Part shown: positions 22,730-35,217 of the stretch, piece by piece
Numbering within the stretch: position 1 is the first letter of the stretch
Layout: each line of letters opens with the position of its first letter
Assembly: GCA_020310875.1 (NCBI GenBank)
Contig: CM035423.1
Span: forward strand, 121,880,722-121,944,721
Reading direction: 5' to 3'
Source of the DNA: Ceratopteris richardii
Lineage: Eukaryota > Streptophyta > Polypodiopsida > Polypodiales > Pteridaceae
DNA: 64,000 nt
Program-made: the position numbers and the translations under genes
Notes under the pieces: model-generated
Told to the model about the DNA's origin: nothing
What the model saw: only the letters and a program-made list of their open reading frames with translations
Database searches by the model: none

Positions 22730-23626
22730 TTTTTTTAATTTTTTTTTTAAAGGAAGTTCGGCATTAGCCTACTCTCCGGGACTTGAATTAAATAAAGAAA
22801 AGTACAAGAGAAGCGGACTAGTGCTCACGGGACTCCCCAAATCCCACAAAGCAGGGGAAGCTTTTACAGAGCTTAGATGGCATTACAAAGAAGGTTAATC
22901 ACCCTCTCATCACCCTCATGTGGGGCCCACTTGGGTTTAAGCTTGTTATTGATCAAGAGGAGTACTTGATGATGTCTGAAGGGGGGATTTCTTACAGTTA
23001 ACGATCCTTTTGCCAAGGAGGAACAACGATTTCTCAATTGACCACTCTTTGGGGGAATCGCCGAAGTTAAAAGCACATCTTTCCCGTCAGATTTTCCATA
23101 GGACCTCCCCTCTGATCGCATTCCAGAGAGTCGCGGAGCAGCCGATCGCTTCTCCTAATAGGGCTTGCTTCCAATTGAGACGTTTCTAAAGTCTAATTTT
23201 CTTTCCAACCATCTGCCAGAGTCTGTTGGAGTTGGGACAGGTAAAGAAGATGTGTGAAACATCTTCAATAGACTGGTAGCAGCATTTGCACCAGGGAGGA
23301 ATCCCAAAAAATTTCCTAGCCTTAAGGTTGGTCCAGATTCCATGATGAAGAATTTGCCCTAAGACAACATACTTTTTGATTTCTATGAGGGGGTGCCAGA
23401 TAGCCATGAACTTCATGTCCCACCGAAGCCGTATCCATGACAGGCACCACTTCTTGTTGAGGTTAACCTGATAGTCAATCGTTTCTTTGATGTTTGGGAT
23501 TTTTGATAGGCTATTCCCATTGTGCCATTTGAGACCAAGCGAGCCCAATGTGTCGTGTCCCATGAGAAGGCGAACTTTGTGGCGGTCCTAGGCGAGACAT
23601 TTGCTTTGCAAAGTGTTCATACAAAG
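22730..23626 (-). mobile_element. LINE L5, 5'-truncated copy of the L2 family
   Basis: A minus-strand copy matching L2 from about 14120 to its 3' end. It covers the ORF2 C-terminal zinc region (IPPWCKCCYQSIEDVSHIFF at about 23310-23240), then the 3' UTR with the family end AGTGCTCACGGGACTCCCC on the plus strand, and a poly(A) tail seen as a T run at 22730-22751. A 10-bp flanking duplication, AATTGGCAGA, brackets it. The 125-codon frame 23186-23563 is still open, so it is moderately young. Confidence 0.88.
23186..23563 (-). pseudogene. LINE ORF2 C-terminal fragment (L5)
   Basis: A 125-codon open piece of ORF2 (WHNGNSLSKIPNIKET, WHPLIEIKKYVVLGQILHHG, then a zf-RVT-like Cys/His cluster with HIFFTCPNSNRLWQ). 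It lacks all catalytic domains; it is a remnant carried by a 5'-truncated insertion. Confidence 0.85.
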
Positions 23627-23636
23627 AATTGGCAGA
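23627..23636 (+). repeat. Target-site duplication, right copy (L5)
   Basis: AATTGGCAGA, identical to 22720-22729. Confidence 0.7.
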
Positions 23637-26415
23637 GAATTTTGTTGAGTAAAAATAGAATGTTGTTAAAAGAGCTATCGAAGAAGACATAATTAGAGCA
23701 AATCTTATTCAATGCACAAATTTTCGAATGTAGTTCTCAGATTGTAGTTATGAAAGTGAATTCAACATATAAGGCAACGATAGTTCTTTCGACAATTCAA
23801 ATTACAAACATTAGACACAGATGACTTAAATTTGTAAAATTTTGCATCTATTTTCAATTACATTAACTTCGATTGAGGCTTTAATATTTGTATTTATAAG
23901 AGAATAGCTTGATGTCTATATCAGATGTGTAAGATCATACAACCCTTCATTGATAGTTCCTTTTTAGATATTCGAGGATCCTTTTTGCTACTTCCATGTG
24001 ATGTTTCCTAGTAGTATGCATGAATTGGCTTAGGACACTTAGTCCATAGCAAATGTGCACTCTAGTTAGCATAGCATAATTCAAACTAGCAAATAGACTC
24101 TAATAGCTAGTTACCGGTTCAATTTTCTCACGTTCATGAGTACTTAACTTCAAGTTTATCTCCATAGGAGTACTTGCACCCTTTGAATTCTCCATTTTGA
24201 ATTTGGCAAGCATGTCTTTGTTGTTCTTCCTTTGAGTAAGCTACATACCTTTTTTTGTGTATACTACTTCCAATCCTAGGAAGTATGTGAGAAGGCTTAG
24301 ATTGCCTCTAATTTATGAAGGTATGTATGCATGTGTTATGCACCCAAAGATCCTGCAATGATCAAGACTTGGTCTTCTTCCATTCCATACGTCATTTGGA
24401 GTCATTCCATCTAGAGCCTTTGAAAAATCTTGAAACCTCCAAAATTACCCTATTTCTTCTCTCTCCCACTCCATTTTTCTTAGGAATGTATATATTAGCA
24501 AATGGTTTTTTATCCCTCTCTCCTGGAGATAAGAATCAACATCATGGGAGAAGTATTCTCCCCCTCCATTTGAACTTAGTCTCTTTAGGGTTTTACCTGT
24601 TTGGTTCTCTGGAAGAGTTAAATAGTTTTAGAAACATGAAAACACTTCATCTTTATGCTTTATAAAATATATAATAGTCCATATGCTAGAATCAACTATA
24701 AATGACACATAATACCTTGGTCCATAGATTAAAGCTCCTTTCTCGGTGCCCATACTTTTGTGTGGACCAACTCCAATAGGTCTCCATGTATGCATCCTTT
24801 GTTGGTGGAGGGTTTCCTCTGTGACTCACCAACTTGAAAAGCACTACATTTATAAATCATATGCTGTTTTGATATATTTGGTACACCAAGTACACTCTAA
24901 TCCCTATTGACTTGTTTGAGAAATTGTTGTCCTATGTGAGCTAATTGTTTGTGTGCAAAATCTCTAACTTTGATAGAGTTTGAGTGCCATCATTGAACAA
25001 TACAATGTTCTTGGTGTCTTGGATTTCAAAGGTGAACAATCTACCTGATTTTTCTCCTCTTGCTATTTTGTTGAAACCTTGATGTGGCTCGTCAACAAAA
25101 GCTCCATCCTTGGTGAATCTAACCTGCAATTCCTTCTCAACAATTTGATCTACACAAATGAGGTTCTTGGTAATAATAGGAACATTGAGTACTCTGCTTA
25201 GTAAGTTCATATTACCATTTGGAGTCTTCATATTACCTATCCTCTCAAATGGATACCTTGTGTCATATCTTATTTGGACATCATGCCTATTCCTTGGGTC
25301 CTTGAAGTATCAGAATAGAGCTACACTACTTGCCACATGATTTGAGCATCTTGATTCTATGTAAAACACATGCTAATTTTCCTTACCTTCCTTCATAGTT
25401 ATGTTTATGAGAAGAAGTGACTCTTCTTGAGTTTGATCATTTGTACAATTGTAGTAGTCTCTTTGTCCTTTGTATCCACCTTGGTAGTTATTTTTGTATG
25501 AGTTGTTATTGTATCCATAATAATTGTTGAATCTTCTTCTTGAGTTTCCATAGCCTCCTCTATTGTATCCTCTTCCTTTTTGGTTCCTTGGAATCCTTAA
25601 TCAATTCTCTAAATATGATTTGTTAGAACATATATGGCACTAGGTGATAAACTATGAGCTCTCCTTCTATCTTCTCTACCTCCTTTGCCTCTTTCTCTTG
25701 AGCCTCTACCTCTACCTGCAAAGTTGGTTTGAGAGGTACTTCCTTCATCTTCAAACTTCTTACCCTTGCCTTTGTTATCTTTACTTTTATTTTGATCCTT
25801 ACAGAAAGCATAGGATTTATTAACTTTTTGGTTGTCTTCATTATTCATAAGCTTTTTCTCATGTGTGAAAAATTTTCCCATGAGTGCATTGAAGTTAGCA
25901 ACTTGCATGTCCATGTAAAGGTCCATGGCTATGGTGAAGGCTTCTCGTTTTTTATCAGCCTTCATAACATTGATGACTTGCCTTACTATTTGTTCTTCAT
26001 CAATGAATTCTCCAATGCTTCCAAGCTATTCTATAATGTCCATCTTGGTGAAAAAACAAGTCACACTTTTCTTGGTCATCTTCTCGAGTGTTGTTAACTC
26101 CATTCATAACGAATTCTTCCTTGCCTAGGTGCTTGATGAGAAGAACAATCCAAGAGCATTCCATGTTTCTTGTAATGCCTTGCAATTCCAAATGTCTGGA
26201 AGTAAAAAACTAGACATAGAGTTGAGAAAGTTTGACCTTGCCAAAGCATCCTTGAGCACCATGCATTTAACCTTTCCTGCTCTTCTTGTGTTGGTTGGCC
26301 CTTGCTTCTAAGTATTGTCATCATCTCATCTCCAAATATGTAGTTATAGAGATTCCTTGATTGTAGATAGGCTTCCATTACGAGTGACCATGTCCATCAC
26401 CCATCATGCTTAGTT

Positions 26416-26427
26416 GCTTTGGTACCA
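26416..26427 (-). other. Primer-binding site of A3
   Basis: TGGTACCAAAGC on the minus strand, a variant of the initiator Met-tRNA primer site TGGTATCAGAGC, placed right after the 5' LTR. Confidence 0.65.
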
Positions 26428-26430
26428 CCA

Positions 26431-27489
26431 TGAAGAGGTGATGGGATATATGTGGAGATGTGTGGGTGATTGCAAAATCCCACTCTACATCACTGAAATT
26501 AACTTCAAGGATGCTTAACATACTTAATTAGCTTCCAAATCATGTATAAAGATTCACTATGCTTTTTGGAACATCATTGCCAAACGGTCAAATCCAAATA
26601 GATGACTTGCACTTCTCACAAGTCATCTACTCACGATTTGAAGAAACTTTCTATTTTGGGAAGGGAAGGATAGAAAAATGTTCAAATCTCACATGCTGGT
26701 ATGAATTGACCAGAGCAAATTTGCACACATATAAGTAAAGTGCATACCTATCTAAATCAAGCTATCTAATGATTTTATCAAGACCATATAGAGAGAAATG
26801 AGTTTAGAAAGTCTAGGGGGTCACCACAGCTTTTCAAGAGCAAGGTGGAGTGTAGACATAGTGACCTTCAAACATGCATAACTCAAGACATAGGGATCCA
26901 ATGATAATAAACTTTGGTACGTAGATTAAAAACATTAATATCTAATTGACCCTAGGGAAAGTTTTGAAAATAGATACTCACAATTAGAGAAATAGACCAA
27001 ACACATTCACTCATTATGTCAAGGCATTGTAGCAACACACAAAGAATGAGAATCAGATATATGAATCATAACGTGTGTTGATATTTCACATATGATACAA
27101 GGGAAATATGGAGGACTAATCATACATGAAGTGAGCACAATATATGGTCAAAGATTGAGTTCAATATCTTAGGAATAAGCTTCATTCCCTCTGACTAAGT
27201 AGTAGATGTATTTATATATTAATGGCACGTCCTCCACCTAAAAGTGATCATAGACTTTAGGGGTTATTTGAGTTTTATTCCAACTAACAAATTTGTGAAA
27301 TTCAACTTCCTCAATCTACAAGATTCCTCTTCTACTTTTCGCTTTTACAAATGACCAAGATAAGTACATTAGTTTTACCCTTTCAATTTTTACAAACATG
27401 TGTTCACATGGCCATATCTATGTGAGCTGAACTATGAGAGTAATCCATGAGTTATGGCAAAGTTCTTAGGCTTTTTTATTGCACCAACA
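26431..27489 (-). repeat. 5' LTR of copia A3
   Basis: On the minus strand it begins TGTTGGTGCAATAAAAAAGCC and ends CACCTCTTCA next to the primer site. At about 1.06 kb it matches the A2 LTR (1066 bp) in length and start. The inner end is inferred from the primer-site position, so it may be off by a few bases. Confidence 0.75.
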
Positions 27490-28353
27490 ATGTTTAGGTG
27501 CAGAAGATCTAGCAACATTAGCGACACTAATTTTGGAAAAATTAAACATTCACTTCTATTTTCACCTCGCAAAAAACAATGCTCCTCATAAGGTGTGAGG
27601 AACTATCACGAGTGTTTCTTAGAAATGACTTTATAGAAATCTAATAAAAACGAAAAAATGGATAAAAGATTCTTCTTCATTATTTGAAATGTAAAGAAAT
27701 TTTCACGGATATGAATTTAAGTTAACTTCAACATCTACAGCATCTATATCATGACCATCTCCTATGGTTACCCTTCTTCTTGTAGAGCTAGTAAGGGTAG
27801 AAAATACCTTTTCTCAACCACTCATATGCTAAGTAGCTCCAAAATAAACATTTCTTGGACTTTTAGATAGAGCATTTGTTGTTGCTTGATCCAAAGCTAT
27901 TTCTTTGATACTCACACATGCATATGATAATTCATTTTAGGACTAAGGTTTTGAACAATCTTCATCATTATTACCTAATGTTCTTTTCTTCTCATAAAAA
28001 ATCCTCTTTCTGCACTCTACTATAAAATGACTTGGTTTAATTCAATAATTGTACATACCTTTGTTTGAGGGGGATGTGGTGGAAGTATAACTCTCTTTAG
28101 GAGTCACATAAGTACTAGAACTAGATCTAGTAGAAGAAGTGGATAAAGAATTTGAAATAGAAGACTTACTTTCCTTTTTGCTCTGTCGGCTCTTCTTCTC
28201 CTTCTTTGTTGTCTGGATGGTGACTTCATGGCTTCATCATTCTCTTCTATTGGTCTTTATCTTGAAGTAACAAGGATTGCAATTCTTCAAAAAATATTTC
28301 TCTGTCTCTTGTGAAGATAGAGAGAGAAGTAACAAAAGAATGATATGTAGACA
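27490..28353 (-). mobile_element. Copia remnant E, gag end and protease (part 1)
   Basis: A minus-strand remnant read at about 28350-27720. A decayed zinc-knuckle-like stretch (SHFIVECRKR) near 28040 is followed by a protease-like stretch near 27850-27740 (RRVTIGDGHDID). It is cut by element C at 28353; the upstream half of the same element resumes at 35223 beyond C. On the left it meets the A3 LTR. It is very old with many breaks. Confidence 0.6.
28349..28353 (+). repeat. Target-site duplication, left copy (C)
   Basis: AGACA directly before the 5' LTR; identical to 35218-35222. Confidence 0.9.
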
Positions 28354-29531
28354 TGTTGAAGAATCACTCACGAATTTCACATACAGACAGACATAAAGAT
28401 AAAGAAAGATAAAGAGAAGCAGAATCAAAGTATTCAAAAAATCAAAGCCTTAGTGAAGGGACAAATTCACAACCGTAATGTACAGCGTAGAAGCTTCCAG
28501 AATTAGAGTCTGTTAGAGTTTGTTACACCGGATCAAAACTCTATATAAAGAGAGACAAGAACAAAAAAAAGTGTGTGTGTGAGCGTGCATGTGAGCGGAG
28601 CATGTGAGAGCACAAGTGTGCGTGAGAAGAGCGTGCAGTTTGAATAGAGCACATATAGAAATCAAGAATATGTTTAGAAGACGCCAGAGATCGTGTATGT
28701 AAAGATGAATAATAGAAACCTGAAATGTCAGGTATTCATCTGAGAGAGATGGTAAGAAGAAACTACTCAGTGTAGGAGATTTTCTATAGTTTGGACAAGA
28801 AGAGGTCAAGCTAGTTTTGTACACATCTTCTCTAATAGAAAACACATGTCATGTGGACGTTTGCACGCATCCTTGGTATGTGAAGAAACTTGGAGTATTT
28901 TCATGTTATGGTATAAAGTTAGTTAACAGTTACCGTTCCTTTGGTAAACGTGTCTTTCTGGTATTTTCTCAGTAAACGTATTTTTCGATCAGTTATAGTT
29001 TTCTCAGTATACGTGTTTTTTGGAAGAATAACAAAGTATATCTTGTAGAATAAATTAAATATTTGTATGAGAGATAGCTCGTCTTGTAGCTAAACGTCTC
29101 TACTATTAGCTCATCAAAGTTTTCGGTGAAATGGATATGTACACACAGTACAAAGCCTGACCGGAAAGAGGCATTCTGAACTAGTGAAGTTTTTTCTTAA
29201 ACTTCAAAAAGAGTTCATTCAGTGAAGGAAGTTCACGCATCACTTCCTTATACACTTGAAGGAATTACAAATTGAATTATAGTTGATTCCGGTAAGATTC
29301 TGGTATAATTACGGTGACAGTCTAGTGACATCCGATGAAGTTCCAGTGGAATTTTCAATAAATTCAAGACGCAGTCTTATATGTTTGAGTGATAGTAACT
29401 CTGCTAAGCTACTGCTGATTATAGAGGTGTTTCTAATATCACTCTAGCTTAGCTCACCCTCTTTGGTGGCACGACTAATTCCGCAGGCTTGACTAGGTCC
29501 GAGCCTTGCGGTGTCAATCGTCGTCCTCAAC
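28354..29531 (+). repeat. 5' LTR of copia C
   Basis: 1178 bp, starting TGTTGAAGAATCACTC and ending GTCGTCCTCAACA. It holds a TATATAAAG box at 28542-28550, the likely core promoter of the element RNA. A GTGTGTGTGAGCGTGC tract lies just downstream of it. Confidence 0.95.
28542..28550 (+). promoter_or_regulatory. TATA box in the LTR of C
   Basis: TATATAAAG, conserved at the same place in the 3' LTR (34237-34245). In copia LTRs such a box sits at the U3/R boundary. Inferred from position and conservation only. Confidence 0.6.
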
Positions 29532-29532
29532 A

Positions 29533-29635
29533 AGTGGTATCAGAGCTGTAAATAACCACACAAGTGGTATCAGCGCCATAAATAACCACATCAGTGGTAC
29601 CAGAACGTGTTAGTTCCACGAGCGGTACCAGAGCA
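29533..29635 (+). repeat. Primer-binding site of C and three PBS-like repeats
   Basis: The true primer site TGGTATCAGAGC begins at 29534, two bases after the LTR. The motif then recurs about every 30 bp, beginning near 29563 (GTGGTATCAGCGC), 29594 (GTGGTACCAGAAC) and 29622 (GCGGTACCAGAGC). They are linked by AAATAACCACA-type spacers. The motif is therefore present four times in the leader. Confidence 0.85.
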
Positions 29636-29835
29636 AGAAAGATTCTCAAAGAACAACGGAAGTGAAGACACAAGAGAATTCGAAAAACTTTCATAAAGAA
29701 AGGAAGGTGGAAGCTGAAGAGTTCAACAGCAAACGATATCAAGAAATATTCCGAAGTCATTTTCAAGGTAAAGGTTTACAAAAGGTAAAACCGTTTAACG
29801 TCACACTCACCGAAAGTAACAGAAACAAGAAGATC

Positions 29836-30900
29836 ATGGTAGATCATGTCTCAATCGATAAATTGGACAGAGATAATTATCCCGCATGGGTAATGCGCAT
29901 GGAAGCCTTACTTATGAGTAAGGAATTAATGATGTATGTGACCGGAGAAGAAAAGAAGCTGACTTTTGAAGACGACAGTCGACCAAAGGAAGAAGAATTA
30001 GAAGCCTTGAAGCTGTGGCAGAAGAGAGATGCAACGGCAAGAGCCTACATCTATAATACTGTTACAGATCATCTACTACCGCACATTAGAGGTCTAGAGA
30101 AAGCGGAGGACATATGGAGTGCGTTGGAAGATCATTTCCAAAATACTACGAAAGCTAGGAAGGCTAGCTTATGGTCCAAGTTCACAACATTCAAAAAGAA
30201 GTCAAATCAAAGCATTAGTGACTATGTTACTAAGATGAAGGATCTAGCAGATAGTCTTGGATCCATAAATGAAGATATCAAAGATCACAGATTGATAGCG
30301 CAAGTGCTCATAGCTTTGAGAGGAGATGAAAGGTGGAAACCTTTCGTACTCTCAACTGAACTGTCTTTAAATCATTTTGTACCAGATTTAAATCAGTTGC
30401 TTGGACTAATGCTAACATTTGAGCAAGATTTGAAGACGGACGGAGAAAAAGGACAAAGTTCTGCAATGTATATGAAGAACAAGAAGAAAGGAGACAAAGG
30501 TAAGTCAAAAGATGAAGAAGAGTCGAGTTCTCAAGCTTATTATGCAAGAGGTAAAGGCACTGACAGAGGAAGAGCAAGAGGTTCTGGAAGAGGAAGAGGT
30601 AGTCAGAATATCAACAAGAAGGCTTGCTGGATTTGTGGATTAAGTAATCATCTGGCTCATGATTGCTGGCATAATTCCCAAGGATCAAGTCAGAATCAGA
30701 ATAATAATAGCAAAGGTAGAAGCGGAAGATATCAGAGTAATTTTCAAAGAGGTAGACAGAATCAAAGAGGAAGCTATGGTAGAGGTGGAACAAGAAGTTG
30801 GGGACAGAATCAATCCTACAACACCACCTACAACAACTACGCAAATGACACACAGAATGAAAGTCATACATCATTGATGATGAACTCAATCAGCACATCA
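29836..30900 (+). CDS. gag region of copia C
   Basis: The capsid/nucleocapsid part. The Met at 29836 (MVDHVSIDKLDRDNYPAWV) fits the start of copia gag (UBN2-type capsid) better than upstream Met codons, because the family sequence begins there. The capsid core runs about 250 residues (DYVTKMKDLADSLGS). A basic Gly/Arg-rich linker (GRARGSGRGRGS) and a zinc knuckle, CWICGLSNHLAHDCWH, follow near 30624-30670. The protein packages element RNA into cytoplasmic virus-like particles. In copia elements it is made as part of one gag-pol frame. Confidence 0.9.
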
Positions 30901-32260
30901 GATAACGAAGATCTAAAGGTATTTTACATTGATTCTGAATGTTCTAATCATTTGTCAGGAAATATAGAACTGATGTCAGAATTGGAAAAAGGTAGTTCCA
31001 ATCATACTATTCAAACAGGTGACAATACGAGACATAGTGTACATTCAATTGGAAAGGTGAAATGCAAGAGTGGAGCAGATTTGCTAACCAATGTTTTGTA
31101 TGTTTCGACAATACCTAAAAACTTGATTAGTGTGGGACAGATAGTTGCAAAAGGTTTTCACGTCAGAATTACAAATAAAGGAGTATTTGGAGAAGATCCC
31201 AAGAATGGATATAATCAGATCGTCTCTGGTAAGAAAGAAGGTAGACTCTTTACTTTAAGAGTACAAGGGAACATTGGTCAAGCGTTGCTCACACATGGTG
31301 AAAAGGTGATTACAAAACTTGATCTCTGGCATAAGAGATTAGGTCATTTTAATGAAAAAGGAATCAAAGCTATGATTTCAAATCAGTCTGTACTAGGATT
31401 ACCGAATGTACAGAACCAACATATGATTCATAAGTGCGAAGCATGTCAGATGGGAAAAGCCCATAGGTTACCATTTCAGAAGAAAGTATTCAAACATGAT
31501 GGTGTGCTAGAACTCATACATACATATGTATGGGGACCGACAAAGGAAGGATCTATCAGCGGATCAAGGTACTACATTCTTTTCATTGATGATGCAACAA
31601 GATGGATAACTCTTTATGTTTTGAAAGAGAAATCAGAAGTGTTTGGAGCTTTTAGACATTTTCATGCATATGTTGAAAGACTCACAGGTCGAAAGCTTAA
31701 GAGACTGAGGTCTGATGGAGGGGGAGAATACTTCTCCCGAGAGTTCAATGATTATCTTTGGAATGCAGGTATTAAGAGAGAAATAACCTGCAGGTATACA
31801 CCACAACACAATGGTGTAGCAGAAAGAAGGAACCGAACTCTACTTGAGTTTGCACGAGCTATGTTAAAAGAAAAAGATTGTCCAAATTATCTTTGGGCTG
31901 AAGCTGTAAATACAGCCACATACTTGGTAAACAGATTACCTTGTACAGCTTTAGACGGAATGAACCCTTATGAAGCTTGGTGGGGAAACAAACCAACACT
32001 TGATCATTGCAAAGTGTTTGGATCAGTTGCTTATGCTTATGTACTGTCACAACTAAGACATAAGCTTGAACCAAAAGCAGAGAAATATGTGTTCGTCGGA
32101 TATGATGAAAAGCAGATGGGTTACAGGTTATGGAGTCCTTTAACAAAATAGTTTACTGTTTCCAGAGATGTTACATTTGATGAACAGAAAAGCTGGTATG
32201 CAGATCAAAGTCATACAACTGAAGAATTTGAAGAAGAAGAAAGAAGAAAAGAGAAAGGGA
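30901..32260 (+). CDS. protease and integrase region of copia C
   Basis: Continues the gag frame. An aspartic protease-like segment lies near 30920-31130 (VFYIDSECSNHLSG). A GAG-pre-integrase block follows (LDLWHKRLGHFNEKG), then the HHCC zinc domain (HKCEACQMGKAHRLPF, near 31430). The integrase core has YILFIDDATRW, RLRSDGGGEYFSREF and NGVAERRNRTLLEFA, which supply the D,D,E residues. A C-terminal YVFVGYDEKQMGYRLW block follows. These parts process the polyprotein and insert the cDNA. The copy as a whole is a fossil with about three breaks. Confidence 0.9.
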
Positions 32261-33990
32261 AATCAATTGTGCAGGTGAATAGAGATGAAGATCATATGCA
32301 GGCAAGCACATCCAAGATCGGATCAGGTATGAGAAATGAAGATGAAGAAGTGTATTCAGACATTTATGAAGAATGTGAACCAAGAAGGTCAAGCAGGACT
32401 AGAAGACAACCAGAAAGGTATTCTTATGATACTTCGTACATAACTCAGAAAAATTATGCATATATGGTCAAAGATGATGAAGAACCTCAGAACTATGATG
32501 AAGCTAAAGGCAAGAAGCAATGGGAAGACGCAATGGAAGAAGAGTTCAGCGCACTAGAAGAGAACAAGACATGGGAACTTGTTCCTAAACCAAATGGTAA
32601 GAAAGTAATCGGAAATAAATGGGTTTACAAAGTTAAGAAACTTGCAGATGGAAGGATAGCCAGATACAAAGCTAGACTGGTGGTCAAAGGCTATGCTCAG
32701 ACACATGGCATAGATTATGATGAGACGTTCAGTCCAGTGGCAAAGATGTCAACCATAAGGACATTGATTGCTATAGCAGCATCAAAAGGATGGAAGCTAA
32801 GTCAGCTAGATATAAAGAATGCATTTCTGAATGGATATATATCAGATGAAGTTTATATGGAACAACCTGAAGGGTTTGTAAGTTGCAGACACCCAGAACA
32901 TGTATGCAGATTAAGAAAATCACTTTACGGATTGAAGCAAGCTCCAAGAGCTTGGAATTACAGACTTGTAAAGTATCTGAATGAACTTGGATACCAAAGT
33001 TCAAAGGCAGATGCAAGTCTACTCATCAAGAAAACAGATGAAGGTATGATCTACATTTGTACTTATGTAGATGACATAATAATCACAGGTACCTCAGATG
33101 AAGGAATTAAAGAGGTAAAGAGACTGCTTGAAAAGGAGTTCAAGATCAGTGACCTAGGAAAGTTGTCATACTTTCTAGGAATGGAAGTTACATATACAGA
33201 TCATGGTGTATATGTTTCGCAAGAAAAGTATCTCCTAAACTTACTGAAGAAGTTTAACATGGAGAATTGCAGAGAAGCTTCAACACCGCTTGAAGTAAAT
33301 CATAAACTCAGTAAATATGATGGAGCAGAGTTTAAAGATATGAGAAAGTATCAGTCGTTAGTGGGAAGTCTAATTTATGCTACACTAACAAGACCGGATC
33401 TTAGCTATGCAGTGGGAGTTCTTTCACAGTTCATGCATTGTTTGAAGGATCAACATTGGGTTGCAGGACAAAGAGTTCTTAGATACATCAAAAGAACTAT
33501 AAAGGAAGGATTATATTATCCTTTTACGTCAGATATAAAGCTAAGAGCATTCAGTGACTCAGACTAGGCATGAAGTCAAGATGACAGAAGATCAACACAT
33601 GGGTATATGATATACCTAGGAGATAAGCTAGTAAGCTGGTGTTCGAAGAAACAACACACAATGGCTTTATCGTCAACAGAAGCAGAATATAAAGGACTTG
33701 TAGAAGCAGCTAAAGAAGTGATATGGATTCAGACCTTGTTGAAAAGCATGGGTATTGATCAAGGTATACCTATCATACATGGAGATAATATGAGCTCGTT
33801 GTATCTGCAGCAAATCCAGTATTTCATGCAAGAACAAAGCACATAGAGAACAGTATCATTTTCTGAGAGAAAAGGTGATGGAGAAGGAGATAGAAATTTT
33901 ATACACTCCAACAAAAGATCAGATTGCAGATATTTTGACAAAGAGCTTGGATGGAACAAAGACAAGCAGATTCAAAGAAATGGCAGGTAT
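32261..33990 (+). CDS. reverse transcriptase and RNase H region of copia C
   Basis: The copia RT (RVT_2 type) starts near 32570 (WELVPKPNGKKVIGNKWVYK). LDIKNAFLNGYISDEVYMEQ is at about 32807, the catalytic TYVDDIIITG near 33065, and LSYFLGMEV at about 33166. RNase H spans about 33480-33980, with ALSSTEAEYKGLVEAAKEV at about 33666. The order gag-protease-integrase-RT-RNase H defines copia. The domain copies element RNA to cDNA. It ends just before the polypurine tract and the 3' LTR. Confidence 0.9.
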
Positions 33991-34038
33991 AAAAGAAAGG
34001 AAAATATATGAAAGACACGAAGATTCAAATTAGTGATT

Positions 34039-34048
34039 GAGGGGGAGC
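34039..34048 (+). other. Polypurine tract of C
   Basis: GAGGGGGAGC, directly before the 3' LTR. It is identical to the tract of family A (763-772). Confidence 0.85.
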
Positions 34049-35217
34049 TGTTGAAGAATCACTCACGAATTTGACATACAGACAGACATAAAGATAAAGA
34101 AAGATAAAGAGAAGCAGAATCAAAGTATTCAGAAAATCAAAGCCTTAGTGAAGGGACAAATTTACAACCGTAATGTACAACGTAGAAGCTTCCAGAATTA
34201 GAGTCTGTTAGAGTTTGTTACACCGGATCAAAACTGTATATAAAGAGAGACAAGAACAGAAAAAAGTGTGTGTGTGTGTGAGCGTGCGTGCGAGCGGAGC
34301 ATGTGAGAGCACAAGTGTGCGTGAGAAGAGCGTGCAGTTTGAACAGAGTGCATATAGAAATCAAGAATAGGTTTAGAAGACGCCAGAGATCACGTATGTA
34401 AAGATGAATAACAGAAACCTGAAATGTCAGGTATTCAATTGAGAGAGATGGTAAGAAGAAACTACTCAGTGTAGGAGAGTTTCTATAGCTTGGACAAGAA
34501 GAGGTCAAGCTAGTTTTGTACATATCTTCTCTAATAGAAAACACATGTTCATGTGGACATTTGCACGCATCCTTCGTATGTGAAGAAACCTGAGTATTTT
34601 CATGTTATGGTATAAAGTTAGTTAACAGTTACCGTTCCTTTGGTAAACATGTCTTTCTGGTATTTTCTCAGTAACGTATTTTTCGGTCAGCTACAGTTTT
34701 CTCAGTATACGTGTTTTTCGGTAGAATAACGAAGTATATCTCGCAGAATAAATTAAAGATTATGAGAGATAGCTCATCTTCTAGCTAGATGTCTCTACTA
34801 TCAGCTCATCAAAGTTTTCGGTGAAATGGATATGTACACACAGTACAAAGCCTGACCGGAAAGAGGCATTCTGAACTAGTGAAGTTTTTTCTTAAACTTC
34901 AGAAAGAGTTCATTCAGTGAAGGAAGTTCACGCATCACTTCCTTATACAGTTGAAGGAATTACAAATTGAATTATAGTTGTTTCCGGTAAGATTCCGGTA
35001 TAATTACGGTGACAGTCTGGTGAAGTTCCAGTGGAATTTTCAGTAAATTCAAGACGCAGTCTTATATGTTTGAGTGACAGTAACTCTGCTAAGCTACTGC
35101 TGATTATAGAGGTGTTTCTAATATCACTCTAGCTTAGCTCACCCTCTTTGGTGGCGTAGCTAATTCCGCAGGCTTGACTAGGTCCGAGCCTTGCCGTGTC
35201 AATCGTCGTCCTCAACA
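34049..35217 (+). repeat. 3' LTR of copia C
   Basis: 1169 bp, matching 28354-29531 along its whole length with scattered differences and small indels. It keeps the TATATAAAG box at 34237-34245. It ends CGTCCTCAACA, followed by the target copy AGACA. Confidence 0.95.

Larger units (their letters stand above)
23925..27489 (-). mobile_element. Ty1/copia fragment, family A copy A3 (5' LTR to RT)
   Basis: A minus-strand copia. From its 5' end: LTR (27489-26431), primer site (26427-26416), gag (about 26390-25600), protease and GAG-pre-integrase region (about 25400-24700; SRVLNVPIITKNLICVDQIV), integrase (about 24900-24315; its end reads like SKALDGMTP) and the end of RT (about 24260-23930). RNase H and the 3' LTR are missing. 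The internal protein matches A2 (gag) and A1 (RT end). It is an old copy with many breaks. Its 5' flank is remnant E. Confidence 0.88.
28354..35217 (+). mobile_element. Complete Ty1/copia element C with two LTRs and target duplication
   Basis: A full-length copia element of 6864 bp. Parts: 5' LTR 28354-29531, primer site at 29534, leader, gag, protease, integrase, RT and RNase H in copia order, polypurine tract 34039-34048, and 3' LTR 34049-35217. The 5-bp duplication AGACA flanks it (28349-28353 and 35218-35222). The two LTRs differ by a few percent and some small indels by eye, so it is the youngest LTR element in the window. It looks nearly whole, with about three breaks. It lies inside the gag region of the opposite-strand remnant E. 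Its protein is related to, but distinct from, family A. Confidence 0.96.

Noticed and set aside
29533-29635. tRNA gene fragment
   Set aside because: The TGGTATCAGAGC words are primer sites complementary to a tRNA 3' end; no cloverleaf or A/B box is present.
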